Origin: a virus
Virus record (IMG/VR): IMGVR_UViG_3300013101_000029
Location: 1 to 39,137 of that record
Length of the DNA: 39,137 bases
Direction: 5' to 3' (one strand)
The notes beneath the pieces were generated by a model. It was not told the origin of the DNA, searched no databases, and was given only the letters and a program-made list of their open reading frames with translations. Below are positions 30,020 to 38,891 of this stretch, in pieces (the stretch's first letter is position 1; the number at the start of each line of letters is the position of its first letter). The translations under genes and the position numbers were made by a program.

Positions 30020-32332
30020 TTAGTACCAAATCGTCGTATTGACGTCATCCCCGTTGGTCGTAGGCGAACCAGTTTGAATAATTTCCACCGAAGCAGTAGC
30101 CCCGGCATGAAGCGTCGGATGACGCACCTCGTACTCATACTTGTCAACCCTCACGACACCAGCACCAGCATCCGTCTTTGTAACCCTGAATTCCCAATCC
30201 TCCGTGCTGCCCGTATCGGTAAACAAAAGTTCGTGCGCAGGAATATAGGTAGTACCGTCCGACACGGTGGTAGACGCAACCGTTGTAGCACCACCATCAT
30301 TGTCAATAACTTCTGCGTCATAGGTAGCACCGGATTCAACATACACAAAAAACTTGGCAGTGTAATCGCCAGCATCTATGCCCGTACCAATATCCCAAGC
30401 GGCATAATCATCCTGATCTTCGATCTGTGTTGCAACATCATTTGTAGCAAATGCGTCAGAAACCGTACCACCATTTCCGCCAATCTCATCCTCAGCCTCG
30501 GCTTCACCAAAATCAGTTAAGGATGATTGCCAAAAATGATACGCCTGGTTCTGGTCGATAATCAAATCAACCTGCGTCGAACTGTAGCCCTCAATGTCCC
30601 GCTCAACATATGCCGTGCCGTTAAGTGAGGAACTGTCCGCAATCATCATGTCGACAGCCTGGCTACCTGGATTGTTGAACTCGACAATCCACGGATCAGA
30701 TGATGTTCCCGTTCCGGTTACAGTCACTTCCGTATATGCAGTGATGTCTGTCTCTAGCCTGGTTTTGATAGTTGCGGCAACATCATCCCAATTGATTGCA
30801 TTCGTCGTGTCCGCGCCATCAGAAAGTGTGAATGTGCCTCCGTCACTACCGTTTGTAGCAACAGTTACCGTCGAGGAACCACCGACAAGGTTTGTATCGT
30901 CGGCAATAAGCGTATAGGAAATGTCCTGCTCTCCCGGATCAACCCAAGTAATCACCCACGGATTCGCGCTTGTACCCGCCCCACCGACCGCAACGTCAGT
31001 GATTGCGGCTATGTCCGCTTCAAGTTCTGCCTCGATTTCTGCTGCCGTGAAATCGAAATCAAGATCACTTGTTGTGCTTGTTCCGTCAGACAAAGTGAAC
31101 GTACCACTTGTCGCATTGTTGTAAACGTATTGAACTTCATTGTCTGTTGCCGAAGACGTATACACCGACTGCTGTTCATTCATAGTCGCGTCATCACTAA
31201 CACGCATCGTCAGATATGCCGTACCGCTTGACAGGCCGGTTGGTGCCGTAAGGAAGTACGCGTCGATTCTCTCAATCGGCATATCATACGGAAGATAGAA
31301 CTCATTGTATGTGGTTGCATCAACAAGTGTTCCAGAAAGGAACGTATTCTGCGAATGGACACCCTTCGGGGCATTAACGGCAGACAATCTACCGGAATCC
31401 TCCGAGAAAATAGCAGAAGCATCCAATTGCGGTACCGGAGGCGGCATAACCGACGAAGCCAACGGTGTTCCTGCATACGTAGAACCACCAGAGTCAACAT
31501 AGGTTGTAACAAGATCGTTTCCACCCTCGGTTGTGGTTTCTACAACCGTTGCGAGTAGCGACGACGGGCCGAACAGCCCAACCGTTGTGCTGCGGTAAAT
31601 CTTCCACGAAATAATTCGTGCATCTAACGGCAGGTCCGCGCTATTAATATCAATCGTTATCTTGTTCAGTGAATTAGTGCTATTGGCAGTTGGCCTAGAC
31701 AGCAAGCAGTTTGGCTCTATCGCACCATCATCCACATAATCGGTAGCTGGAGCTGCCTGATTGTCGAGATAGAAATAGCTAGAATTCGTCGGGTCTTGAC
31801 GGTAAACGTTCCAGCCAGTACCGCCAGTGGGCATATCTGGAAGAGTTATCGTAACGGTATTCGTAGACGTACCCGTGGGTACAAGGATAGAGGCAATATT
31901 GGCGGCCCTTGTTTCGCCACCCGTACCCTGATAGTAGGAAAGTGCATAACGATAAACACCAGGATTAAGGCTACCACCCGTAGAGGCGGTTGCCAGTATT
32001 GGAACAGTAGGAGAAGCCAACGGACTATCAGTAACAGTAGTAGCAGCCGTTGACGCTTCTGTTTCGTTATCGTACTGATCGACAAAGGACACCTTGTAGT
32101 GGTATTGGATACCACCGCTCATGGTCCCGCCAGTGTTCGCAACTGTCAGGTCGGGCAGGATGGACGGCCCAATCAGCACACCCTCAGTCGAAACGTCACG
32201 ATGGTCATGATTAATCAACGTCCAAAGCAACGAATCTATCGTTTGCCTATCACGCAAGGAAAACTTGTATCCCTTATCCGAGATACGACCCTCAGCACCA
32301 AACTTTTCTAGATCAAAATATTTTGTACCCAT
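30020..32332 (-). CDS. Minor tail protein with tandem repeat domains
   Basis: This 770-residue protein starts at ATG 32332. After LEKFGAEGRISDKGYKF the N-terminal half contains fibronectin-like strand patterns (YHYKVSFVDQYDNETEAS, YRYALSYYQGTGGETRAA, ISWKIYRSTTV). Around residues 400-590 two tandem units each read GTFTLSDG...AxxIxxxLExDI...V.G.GTSxxPWxI. The C-terminal part is beta-rich and acidic. No enzyme motif is present. It is likely a structural, possibly carbohydrate-contacting, tail protein. Composition is dominated by Thr, Ser, Gly and Asp. Confidence 0.8.
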   Translation of the reverse strand: MGTKYFDLEKFGAEGRISDKGYKFSLRDRQTIDSLLWTLINHDHRDVSTEGVLIGPSILPDLTVANTGGTMSGGIQYHYKVSFVDQYDNETEASTAATTVTDSPLASPTVPILATASTGGSLNPGVYRYALSYYQGTGGETRAANIASILVPTGTSTNTVTITLPDMPTGGTGWNVYRQDPTNSSYFYLDNQAAPATDYVDDGAIEPNCLLSRPTANSTNSLNKITIDINSADLPLDARIISWKIYRSTTVGLFGPSSLLATVVETTTEGGNDLVTTYVDSGGSTYAGTPLASSVMPPPVPQLDASAIFSEDSGRLSAVNAPKGVHSQNTFLSGTLVDATTYNEFYLPYDMPIERIDAYFLTAPTGLSSGTAYLTMRVSDDATMNEQQSVYTSSATDNEVQYVYNNATSGTFTLSDGTSTTSDLDFDFTAAEIEAELEADIAAITDVAVGGAGTSANPWVITWVDPGEQDISYTLIADDTNLVGGSSTVTVATNGSDGGTFTLSDGADTTNAINWDDVAATIKTRLETDITAYTEVTVTGTGTSSDPWIVEFNNPGSQAVDMMIADSSSLNGTAYVERDIEGYSSTQVDLIIDQNQAYHFWQSSLTDFGEAEAEDEIGGNGGTVSDAFATNDVATQIEDQDDYAAWDIGTGIDAGDYTAKFFVYVESGATYDAEVIDNDGGATTVASTTVSDGTTYIPAHELLFTDTGSTEDWEFRVTKTDAGAGVVRVDKYEYEVRHPTLHAGATASVEIIQTGSPTTNGDDVNTTIWY

Positions 32333-32730
32333 TAGTTCACCATCGGATTCTTAAATGCTGTCCCCTGAAACACAAAACTATGTCTCAATTTGTACGTTCC
32401 ACGACTACTTACATTAATCCAAAGTATAGCCCCAGTATGGGAAGGCTTGATGCCTTTGATTATGAAATCTTCATCTCCGACATCTTTAGTGATCCATTCC
32501 GCTACCCCGACAGTCACAAACGGATAATCACCACTCGTCAATTCGCCACTGACAAGCGCCACACCGGAAGAAAAGAACGGTGCGCCCTCATACGAAATCC
32601 CGAATTCCAACTCAGGTGTCATGATAGAGCCAGCACCGTTTGTTTCAAACGCAAAAACGACATTAGTGGGAGATGCCCACGTACGCCTATCAAGATCAAC
32701 TCTTTTGACAACCCCTCGTGTTCCCCTCAT
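32332..32730 (-). CDS. Small tail protein, short relative of the 34151-35449 product
   Basis: This 132-residue protein starts at ATG 32730 in an ATGA overlap. VKRVDLDRRTWAS at the N-terminus and FVTVGVAEWITKD near residue 75 match LKRQEVDRKTWAE and IMTVGVAEWITDE in the 432-residue protein three genes up in transcription, so they share one fold with the long insert absent here. A role in the virion is inferred from context. Confidence 0.78.
   Translation of the reverse strand: MRGTRGVVKRVDLDRRTWASPTNVVFAFETNGAGSIMTPELEFGISYEGAPFFSSGVALVSGELTSGDYPFVTVGVAEWITKDVGDEDFIIKGIKPSHTGAILWINVSSRGTYKLRHSFVFQGTAFKNPMVN
32492..32516. repeat. 25-base direct repeat, copy 1
   Basis: The 25 bases beginning ATCCATTCCGCTACCCCGAC are identical to 34212-34236 in another tail gene. 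On the coding (minus) strand they encode TVGVAEWI. The identity at DNA level points to a recent duplication or gene conversion between the two tail genes. Confidence 0.85.
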
Positions 32731-34154
32731 ATCAACACCACCTCATCTTGCGCTGAAAATACCGGAATCTGTCGAGCATTTGAATAACCCTTAAGGGCAT
32801 TGCCTTCGAACTTGAGGGTCACGTTTGCGGTTAACGCTTTAGGCGGAGACAGGCGATGAATTATCCTCATACCAAGCTCACCTAACCCATAACCCAGCTT
32901 CTGGAAACCGATCCATCCTTCTTCGGTGAACAGAATCGAACCGTCAGTATCGAAACACCACGCAACGTCAAGGGTTCCATAAATAGGTCGCTCGCCTTCA
33001 CGCCAACGTATCATCCACTCCTGAACACCATAATATGGCCCCCATCTTGCCGTACTCTCCGATCCGGAAGACCCGCCACCGATAAGCTCCATCTGTGGAT
33101 TGAACGGATCGAATGTCACCGGAGCATTCTTTATCAATGTCGGAAGATAGACGCGATTAAATGTGTACCCCTCGGATTCCCATGCTGTTCCATAGTCAAT
33201 CCAATAGAGCCAATCATCTTTAATCCTGGCTTGCGTACCGCGCAATCCATACCAGCCGAGTCCTATAGGCCACGGCCCGTTAGATTTATCTTTGCTTCCG
33301 TCTGGATAATTAAATGACCTAGAGGTTTGGCCTGGATTAGCCAGGTTCACCATCAGGTTTTCTATATCTCCGCCGCCGGTTCGCATCCTACGGATAGCAG
33401 CATATGATTGGTTATTCCCTGCCGGTGCTTCCGTCGACGAGTTTTCAGTCCAATATATCCAACCATCGTCATGTACCGCCATACCCATATAGCCGGAATA
33501 CGAACTGTCGACACCAAGACCATACGGTAACCCAGTTGACGGATCAATTTCATACGAACCATACGAACTATACGATTGGAATAGTTGAATCCATTCCAAA
33601 GTACCGAGACTATCAATATGTGACCGACATAACCCAGCCTGACTCCCATTAGAACTCATCCAATAAATATGTTCACCATGACGTGACGGAAAGCAGTACG
33701 GGTATGCATCACCATCAATGTCGTGCTGAACAAACGTTCTATCCGATTTGTCGAAAACTACAATACCCCAAACCCCACCAGTCACATCAAACGAATAAAC
33801 CTTGTCGTCACCTTCTAGCCCACTATGAAGATGCATCCAGGCTTGCGACTCACCAAACTGCCAGTCAACCATGCGGCCACTACTTGGAGGCACGGAATCC
33901 CATTGCATAGCATTGGTCCACCAATCCGCAGTTAATTGTTCCCACACCGGAGAACCAGGCGTCCTCTCAAAAAACGATAAACCCTCCGTATATGTGCCAG
34001 CACCAGAAGTTTCGGTTTGTATATGCCACAACGTACCATCAAAGAACTTGATGATTCCGCCCTGCTCGGAGTTGTTATAGTCACCCATAGGACCAAGGCC
34101 AATAGTCGTTCCGGTCCACTGATTAGAACCAACCATTTCCCATCCAGTAGTCAT
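32727..34154 (-). CDS. Probable beta-propeller tail protein
   Basis: This 475-residue protein starts at ATG 34154 in an ATGA overlap. Repeating strand pairs with aromatic turns (GTLWHIQTETSG, EHIYWMSSNGS, GWIYWTENSS, DWLYWIDYGT, GSILFTEEGW), spaced by roughly 40-90 residues, suggest a six- or seven-bladed propeller as in low-density-lipoprotein-receptor YWTD folds. Such domains often bind sugars or proteins. I infer a receptor-binding part of the tail. No catalytic residues are visible. Confidence 0.72.
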   Translation of the reverse strand: MTTGWEMVGSNQWTGTTIGLGPMGDYNNSEQGGIIKFFDGTLWHIQTETSGAGTYTEGLSFFERTPGSPVWEQLTADWWTNAMQWDSVPPSSGRMVDWQFGESQAWMHLHSGLEGDDKVYSFDVTGGVWGIVVFDKSDRTFVQHDIDGDAYPYCFPSRHGEHIYWMSSNGSQAGLCRSHIDSLGTLEWIQLFQSYSSYGSYEIDPSTGLPYGLGVDSSYSGYMGMAVHDDGWIYWTENSSTEAPAGNNQSYAAIRRMRTGGGDIENLMVNLANPGQTSRSFNYPDGSKDKSNGPWPIGLGWYGLRGTQARIKDDWLYWIDYGTAWESEGYTFNRVYLPTLIKNAPVTFDPFNPQMELIGGGSSGSESTARWGPYYGVQEWMIRWREGERPIYGTLDVAWCFDTDGSILFTEEGWIGFQKLGYGLGELGMRIIHRLSPPKALTANVTLKFEGNALKGYSNARQIPVFSAQDEVVLI

Positions 34155-35449
34155 GGCTTACCTGCCTTGAACCAAAGTTTGGCACCAATAAAGGCACCAC
34201 CCTCATCGGTAATCCATTCCGCTACCCCGACAGTCATAATCGGAATAACATCATTGACTAGAATCTGCCAAGTGTATACGTTGTCTATATACACAACCTG
34301 GTCTGCCGACCCACTGTTTACACGATACCGCAATTGCCAATACGACTCCTCACTGTCGTTAATTCCGTCAGGCGGCCAATTCGGCTGGAACCGATTGCCA
34401 ACGTGGGGCAAATGTATGTCTACCTTATTCCACTGACCACCAACAATATTCGTTGTTTGAGTAATGTCGTCAACTATACGAAAATGTGCCTCGTCAGGTG
34501 AATCCCAACTGTCACCATACATTTGATCGTCAGTAGTAACTATCGTGTCAACGCCGTTATCCAGAGCCGAATCATACGCCTGCCACCAAAGATGTGCGCC
34601 AGCCTCAAACTCACAATCATCGTCGCTCCAAACATACGCAAACCCGTCCCAACCACGCATGTAGGGAGGGCCTGGTGTTCTCGCATCGCCCTTTGTCGCA
34701 CGAGAGCTAGGACCTGTACCTTCTGTCGTCGTCGTAATCCACGCGTACTTATCATACGCACGATTCGGTGGCTTCATTAGGTATATGGCACCAAAAAAAT
34801 CAATAGGAATCATCCAGTTAGATGAACCGGCAACAGGAAACACGTACTTCGCAGAAAATTGTCCGGCAGCACCGACACCTAAATCATGACTTTTCTCAGA
34901 AGATATTTCCCAACGTGCTTTCTGATCGTCGGTTTGTATCCAATGATTGCTGTAATTATCGGCAAAACGATAATAGCCACCATCGCCGTTAGGCCACCCC
35001 GTAGGGAGTCCAGCCGTATCCCACGCATGGGTAACGTGTTGCACCTGTTCGTAGGCAGGAAGTGAGTCGTCGTGCAACACATGAACGTCCGGTATCAGCC
35101 GTGCGTCATCCCCAAGTTCAGATATAAATTGGCCTTGATGCTCGAAACCTGGATCATAAACGATTGGGTTAATCAACATCGAATGATTAGACAAACCATA
35201 CGTATCAACGTCAAGTGCGGTTGACCCGCGCGGCGGAGTAATTGCTTGAGGAATCACGACGTCGCCTACAGAATCAAATACGGCAGAATATGACAACGTT
35301 GGCGGTGAGGAGAACGCTCGCCCGAAATAAATTTCGTCTGTCAACGCTTCGCCGCGACCGCGCATAACCATATCATACGACAACGTATCATATTCTGCCC
35401 ATGTTTTACGGTCAACCTCTTGTCTCTTGAGATTACCAGTAATGGACAT
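34151..35449 (-). CDS. Minor tail protein
   Basis: This 432-residue protein starts at ATG 35449, overlapping the previous stop as ATGA; an in-frame ATG 72 bases upstream lies within the lysin gene. LKRQEVDRKTWAEYDTLSYD and YFGRAFSSPPTLSYSAVF open a unit whose end (IMTVGVAEWITDEGGAFIGA) is near the C-terminus. A central insertion of roughly 300 residues reads as a jelly-roll carbohydrate-binding type (YRFADNYSNHW, WQLRYRVNSG). A shorter copy without the insert is at 32332-32730. I infer a structural or adsorption role. Confidence 0.78.
   Translation of the reverse strand: MSITGNLKRQEVDRKTWAEYDTLSYDMVMRGRGEALTDEIYFGRAFSSPPTLSYSAVFDSVGDVVIPQAITPPRGSTALDVDTYGLSNHSMLINPIVYDPGFEHQGQFISELGDDARLIPDVHVLHDDSLPAYEQVQHVTHAWDTAGLPTGWPNGDGGYYRFADNYSNHWIQTDDQKARWEISSEKSHDLGVGAAGQFSAKYVFPVAGSSNWMIPIDFFGAIYLMKPPNRAYDKYAWITTTTEGTGPSSRATKGDARTPGPPYMRGWDGFAYVWSDDDCEFEAGAHLWWQAYDSALDNGVDTIVTTDDQMYGDSWDSPDEAHFRIVDDITQTTNIVGGQWNKVDIHLPHVGNRFQPNWPPDGINDSEESYWQLRYRVNSGSADQVVYIDNVYTWQILVNDVIPIMTVGVAEWITDEGGAFIGAKLWFKAGKP
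34212..34236. repeat. 25-base direct repeat, copy 2
   Basis: Exact second copy of the 25 bases at 32492-32516, lying in the larger paralogous tail gene near its 3' end. The codons around the repeat differ, so only this segment has stayed identical. Confidence 0.85.
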
Positions 35450-38400
35450 CAGGTCGGAGCCTGCCCATAACGGGTGTCCACAACACGAATCGCTTGTGCA
35501 GCCGTACAACACACTTGCCAATGCATCGGATCACGATTCGTCGTAAAGTTCTGACCCCACGTAAACACCTTGACATAATTCCCGCTTGAATTTACGCCAC
35601 GAATATGGCTCTCGGCCTTTGACGCTACACGCAAATAAGGATCACGTTTCGCTGGAGTATATTCGTAAATGGAATGCCCGACAGGAAGCTGGGCACCATT
35701 GACGTCAACCGCCGTACCCCACGAATGATTACTCCACGGCTTAGAGGAGTCATGATTGATGTGTCGAATATATTTGCCGCTTGAACTATGTACGGTAATT
35801 TCTTCCTCTATGAATATGTCAGAAAGAAGCTTAAAAGCCTTATACGCACGACTATCCACCGGACAATCGGACATACTTCCGGCATAACCTTTAAACCACA
35901 ACGTCTTCTTGTACGCACTATACGGATAGTACGGACCAGTACCAGGCCAAAAAGCAAACATGTACCCATTGGAACAATTCCTCACCGCACCACCAGAAGG
36001 CGGATCGGGTGGCGAAGACGGAGGCTCGGTGGTCCCATCGGGATAACCAGGAACAGTATCATCCGAAGGAATGCTCGGGTCATAATTCGGTGGAGCGATA
36101 ACAATGTCCGGCAGTTCGGGGAACATACGTCGTAGATCGTCAATACCGCGCGGAAGGGCTGGGGGAATATCCACTGGCTCCCAGTCGAACCAATCCTCCG
36201 GCAAATCAATGGTGCCGCCAGCATCTTTGTTGCACAGTTCGTCAGGCAACTGACCCACGGCACACAGATACGCAGCCAAGGCCGGAGTCATCTCATTCAG
36301 ATACAAATGCCATTGCGAATCAGGGCCGTTACCGAGCCAATGAGTCTCCACGTCCATGTACCAAGTACCGGCCTTCATGTCCATCGTTGATTGCAGGCCG
36401 AGAATGTAATGAATGTATGTTTCGGAAGTCAACCGTTCGAATATGCGAATCTGGTCATCCACCTCGATACCCGGATTGCCAGGAATCTTGAACCTTGACT
36501 TACGATACGACCAGTGAATCCACAACGAAACAAGGTACGCGAACTTCTGAACCTCTGCCCTAGCCCGTTCCTCGTCGTCGAAACCCTGCCCGAACGGATA
36601 ATCGGGAACAAGCATGATGCGTTGCTGTCCAGCCAACAGCCCAAGGTCGGTAACGATACCCTTATCAGTACCCCCCGAATAGAACTGTTGGTCGAGTGAC
36701 GATGGCGCTTCCTCGCCCTCCGCATAGGCAGGAGCGAACGAACCGTAAATGCTCGGGTCGTCAGAAGAGACAACGATTATCTCCGACCTCAAAGCAGAAT
36801 CGTCAACCGTTACGCCATAATCGAGCAAGACGTTTGCTTCCGTAACAAGCGGAATAGAATCCTCGCCTCGATACCCGTGTCCTTCAACGAAGTTTCCATT
36901 CTTCCAGATGTTCGGCGGCCTCCACACGATTCCGCCTGTCGTATCCACGTACGCAACAAAACCAAGAATCTCTTTGATCTGGTTAATGCCGTCCATGACG
37001 GACTTGTTATCCCAATAAGAAGCGTCGATACATGGCGGCTCAATCGGATAGGCACCAGAATAAAAGAAATCACCCCAGGCCCTGCCACCCTTTGCGCCCC
37101 AATCGTCACGCAAGAATAGTTCGTCGTCTGGTCCGTCCGGCCAATAGAAGCCCGCCCAAGCGACAAGCAGCTTGATGATATCCGTATAGTCTTCGGTGTT
37201 GCCGTCCTCGTTCTTGACGAGTGTGTAATCTTCGGTCGTTGTCGTTGTCGTCTCGGTAGCAGCCGTATAGCCCGACACTTCGAATTCGCGGACGCCCGCA
37301 CGGTAATCGCCACCGGATATCTTCCCGAACCATTGCAGGTCGGTGAACACAAGACGCACGTAATTTGCGTTGTAAAGCCTGTCAAGTTCGATTTCAAACC
37401 AACCCTCACCGGAGGGCATATTGAACTTCTTAAGATACTTAATGTCGGACGTATTGGGAAACGCCGCAGGGTGACTCCTTTGATACGGCACCGTGGCAGT
37501 CCCTTGCCATTTCCCACCCTCCATGACGCCAACATAGAGCGTGTAATTCCCCTTCCAGGGCTTGAACCTGATCCGATTGATAGGTTCACTATTACAGGCA
37601 GCGTCTATCCATTCATACGAGTAGCCCGCATTTGGTACAGAGTTACGCATTGATATCCAATACGTAGACAAGTCTCCGTCAAACGCGTGTGATGCCCTAT
37701 GGCCGTACACGCTGGCGTTGTATCCGTACCACGGATCGGCAGAGGAATCGTATCTGGAGTTCTTATGCACAGCAACATTGGTACCAATCGTTTCGGGCGT
37801 AGACGTGACACTCGTGGTCGTAGTTGATTCCTCATATTCCTTCTTGAACGGCCCGCAGAAACGCAGCGGATAATTGTCCAACGGAATAATCGGAGGATAC
37901 AAACGCTGCTCAATCAAAAGCTTCGCGAAATCTCTCGCCGTGATAACCAAACTACCATCCGAATTGATTTCAACACGATCAATCAACCAATTCCCGGTCA
38001 ACTCAAGCTTTGAATCGTCCCAAGGCTGAGCTGAATAGTCAGTTCCGTAACCCTGAAAGGTTTTGATGACCCTATTAGGAAGAAACACGTCAACCCAGTT
38101 AGAAGCCTGATGACCCCACGGATTAGGTTCCCCACCGCCAGGAGAAGACAGGCCACGACGATATGTATACGCGCCTGGAGAACCAATCTCGTGAAGGTCA
38201 CGCAATGTTGGATGCCCCGTGGTGCCGTCATACCCGACGTCCAAATCCTGACCAGTGACTATCTGCTCAGCGTTAGTTATCGTCATCGTCAGGGTCGCGG
38301 CGTCCTGACCGAGACGACGATTAATGCTCACCGTCTCAATGTTCGGAATCTCGAACCATTCATCACCGTAAATGTTGGAGAACAACAGCGTACGAAACAA

Positions 38401-38517
38401 GTCATTCTTGACAGTCAGCACAGACTTCGAGATAGAGGCACGAGTAATCGGCCTGTTATCACCGACGAACTTGCCCTGTTCCCAGGTGTACCACATCTCC
38501 GACGTCAATTGCTTCAT
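35449..38517 (-). CDS. Tail-associated lysin with discoidin-like and M15 domains
   Basis: This 1022-residue protein has a phage minor-tail N-terminus (1-230). A discoidin/F5-8C-like insertion follows (about 247-418: ASHAFDGDLSTYWIS to REFEVSGY) between Thr-rich linkers at 231-241 and 420-429. A second tail part runs to about 780, then a Pro-rich linker near 830-850. The C-terminal peptidase M15 domain has SNHSWGTAVDVN with His931 and Asp938, and DPMHWQV with His999. It would bind the cell surface and cut peptidoglycan during injection. It starts at ATG 38517 in an ATGA overlap. Confidence 0.88.
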   Translation of the reverse strand: MKQLTSEMWYTWEQGKFVGDNRPITRASISKSVLTVKNDLFRTLLFSNIYGDEWFEIPNIETVSINRRLGQDAATLTMTITNAEQIVTGQDLDVGYDGTTGHPTLRDLHEIGSPGAYTYRRGLSSPGGGEPNPWGHQASNWVDVFLPNRVIKTFQGYGTDYSAQPWDDSKLELTGNWLIDRVEINSDGSLVITARDFAKLLIEQRLYPPIIPLDNYPLRFCGPFKKEYEESTTTTSVTSTPETIGTNVAVHKNSRYDSSADPWYGYNASVYGHRASHAFDGDLSTYWISMRNSVPNAGYSYEWIDAACNSEPINRIRFKPWKGNYTLYVGVMEGGKWQGTATVPYQRSHPAAFPNTSDIKYLKKFNMPSGEGWFEIELDRLYNANYVRLVFTDLQWFGKISGGDYRAGVREFEVSGYTAATETTTTTTEDYTLVKNEDGNTEDYTDIIKLLVAWAGFYWPDGPDDELFLRDDWGAKGGRAWGDFFYSGAYPIEPPCIDASYWDNKSVMDGINQIKEILGFVAYVDTTGGIVWRPPNIWKNGNFVEGHGYRGEDSIPLVTEANVLLDYGVTVDDSALRSEIIVVSSDDPSIYGSFAPAYAEGEEAPSSLDQQFYSGGTDKGIVTDLGLLAGQQRIMLVPDYPFGQGFDDEERARAEVQKFAYLVSLWIHWSYRKSRFKIPGNPGIEVDDQIRIFERLTSETYIHYILGLQSTMDMKAGTWYMDVETHWLGNGPDSQWHLYLNEMTPALAAYLCAVGQLPDELCNKDAGGTIDLPEDWFDWEPVDIPPALPRGIDDLRRMFPELPDIVIAPPNYDPSIPSDDTVPGYPDGTTEPPSSPPDPPSGGAVRNCSNGYMFAFWPGTGPYYPYSAYKKTLWFKGYAGSMSDCPVDSRAYKAFKLLSDIFIEEEITVHSSSGKYIRHINHDSSKPWSNHSWGTAVDVNGAQLPVGHSIYEYTPAKRDPYLRVASKAESHIRGVNSSGNYVKVFTWGQNFTTNRDPMHWQVCCTAAQAIRVVDTRYGQAPT

Positions 38518-38891
38518 GTCACCACTATCGCTGAAACCTCATAATCGTAACGCCACTGATTCAGCGCCGTACGCTTCCTCTTGAAAGAGTAAGCCTCGAT
38601 CACGACATCCCAATACGACCCTTGATCGTCCGTTACCACCAACGTATACCACTTATCGAGCTGTTCCCTCAACTCATTGTAAAACGTTTCCGCATTGACA
38701 ATACCACTGAATTTCATCTTAGGAACAGAATCCTGACCCTGGAACAAAACCGTGCCACCCGTTGGTGACAACACCGTTTGCTTCTTGAATGTAGCCTTTC
38801 TCTCAGGAGGAGAGAATTCGTTCGGATTAACAGGGAACGTCCAAACAACAGCGGAACCAGTTGAACTGTCGGTGATCGTCCATTTAGCCAT
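38514..38891 (-). CDS. Minor tail protein
   Basis: This 125-residue protein starts at ATG 38891. WTFPVNPNEFSPPERKATFK, then VPKMKFSGIVNAETFYNELR and WRYDYEVSAIVV, give a beta-rich shape typical of small baseplate/tail-hub proteins that follow the tape-measure gene in siphophages. Its stop overlaps the next start as ATGA. The label rests on gene order and composition. Confidence 0.78.
   Translation of the reverse strand: MAKWTITDSSTGSAVVWTFPVNPNEFSPPERKATFKKQTVLSPTGGTVLFQGQDSVPKMKFSGIVNAETFYNELREQLDKWYTLVVTDDQGSYWDVVIEAYSFKRKRTALNQWRYDYEVSAIVVT

Noticed and set aside
36810-37589. A long rightward-to-leftward frame of 259 codons inside the tail-lysin gene
   Set aside because: It lies on the same strand but in another frame of a sure 1022-residue gene, is rich in Arg/Ser/Thr without motifs, and has no independent ribosome site.
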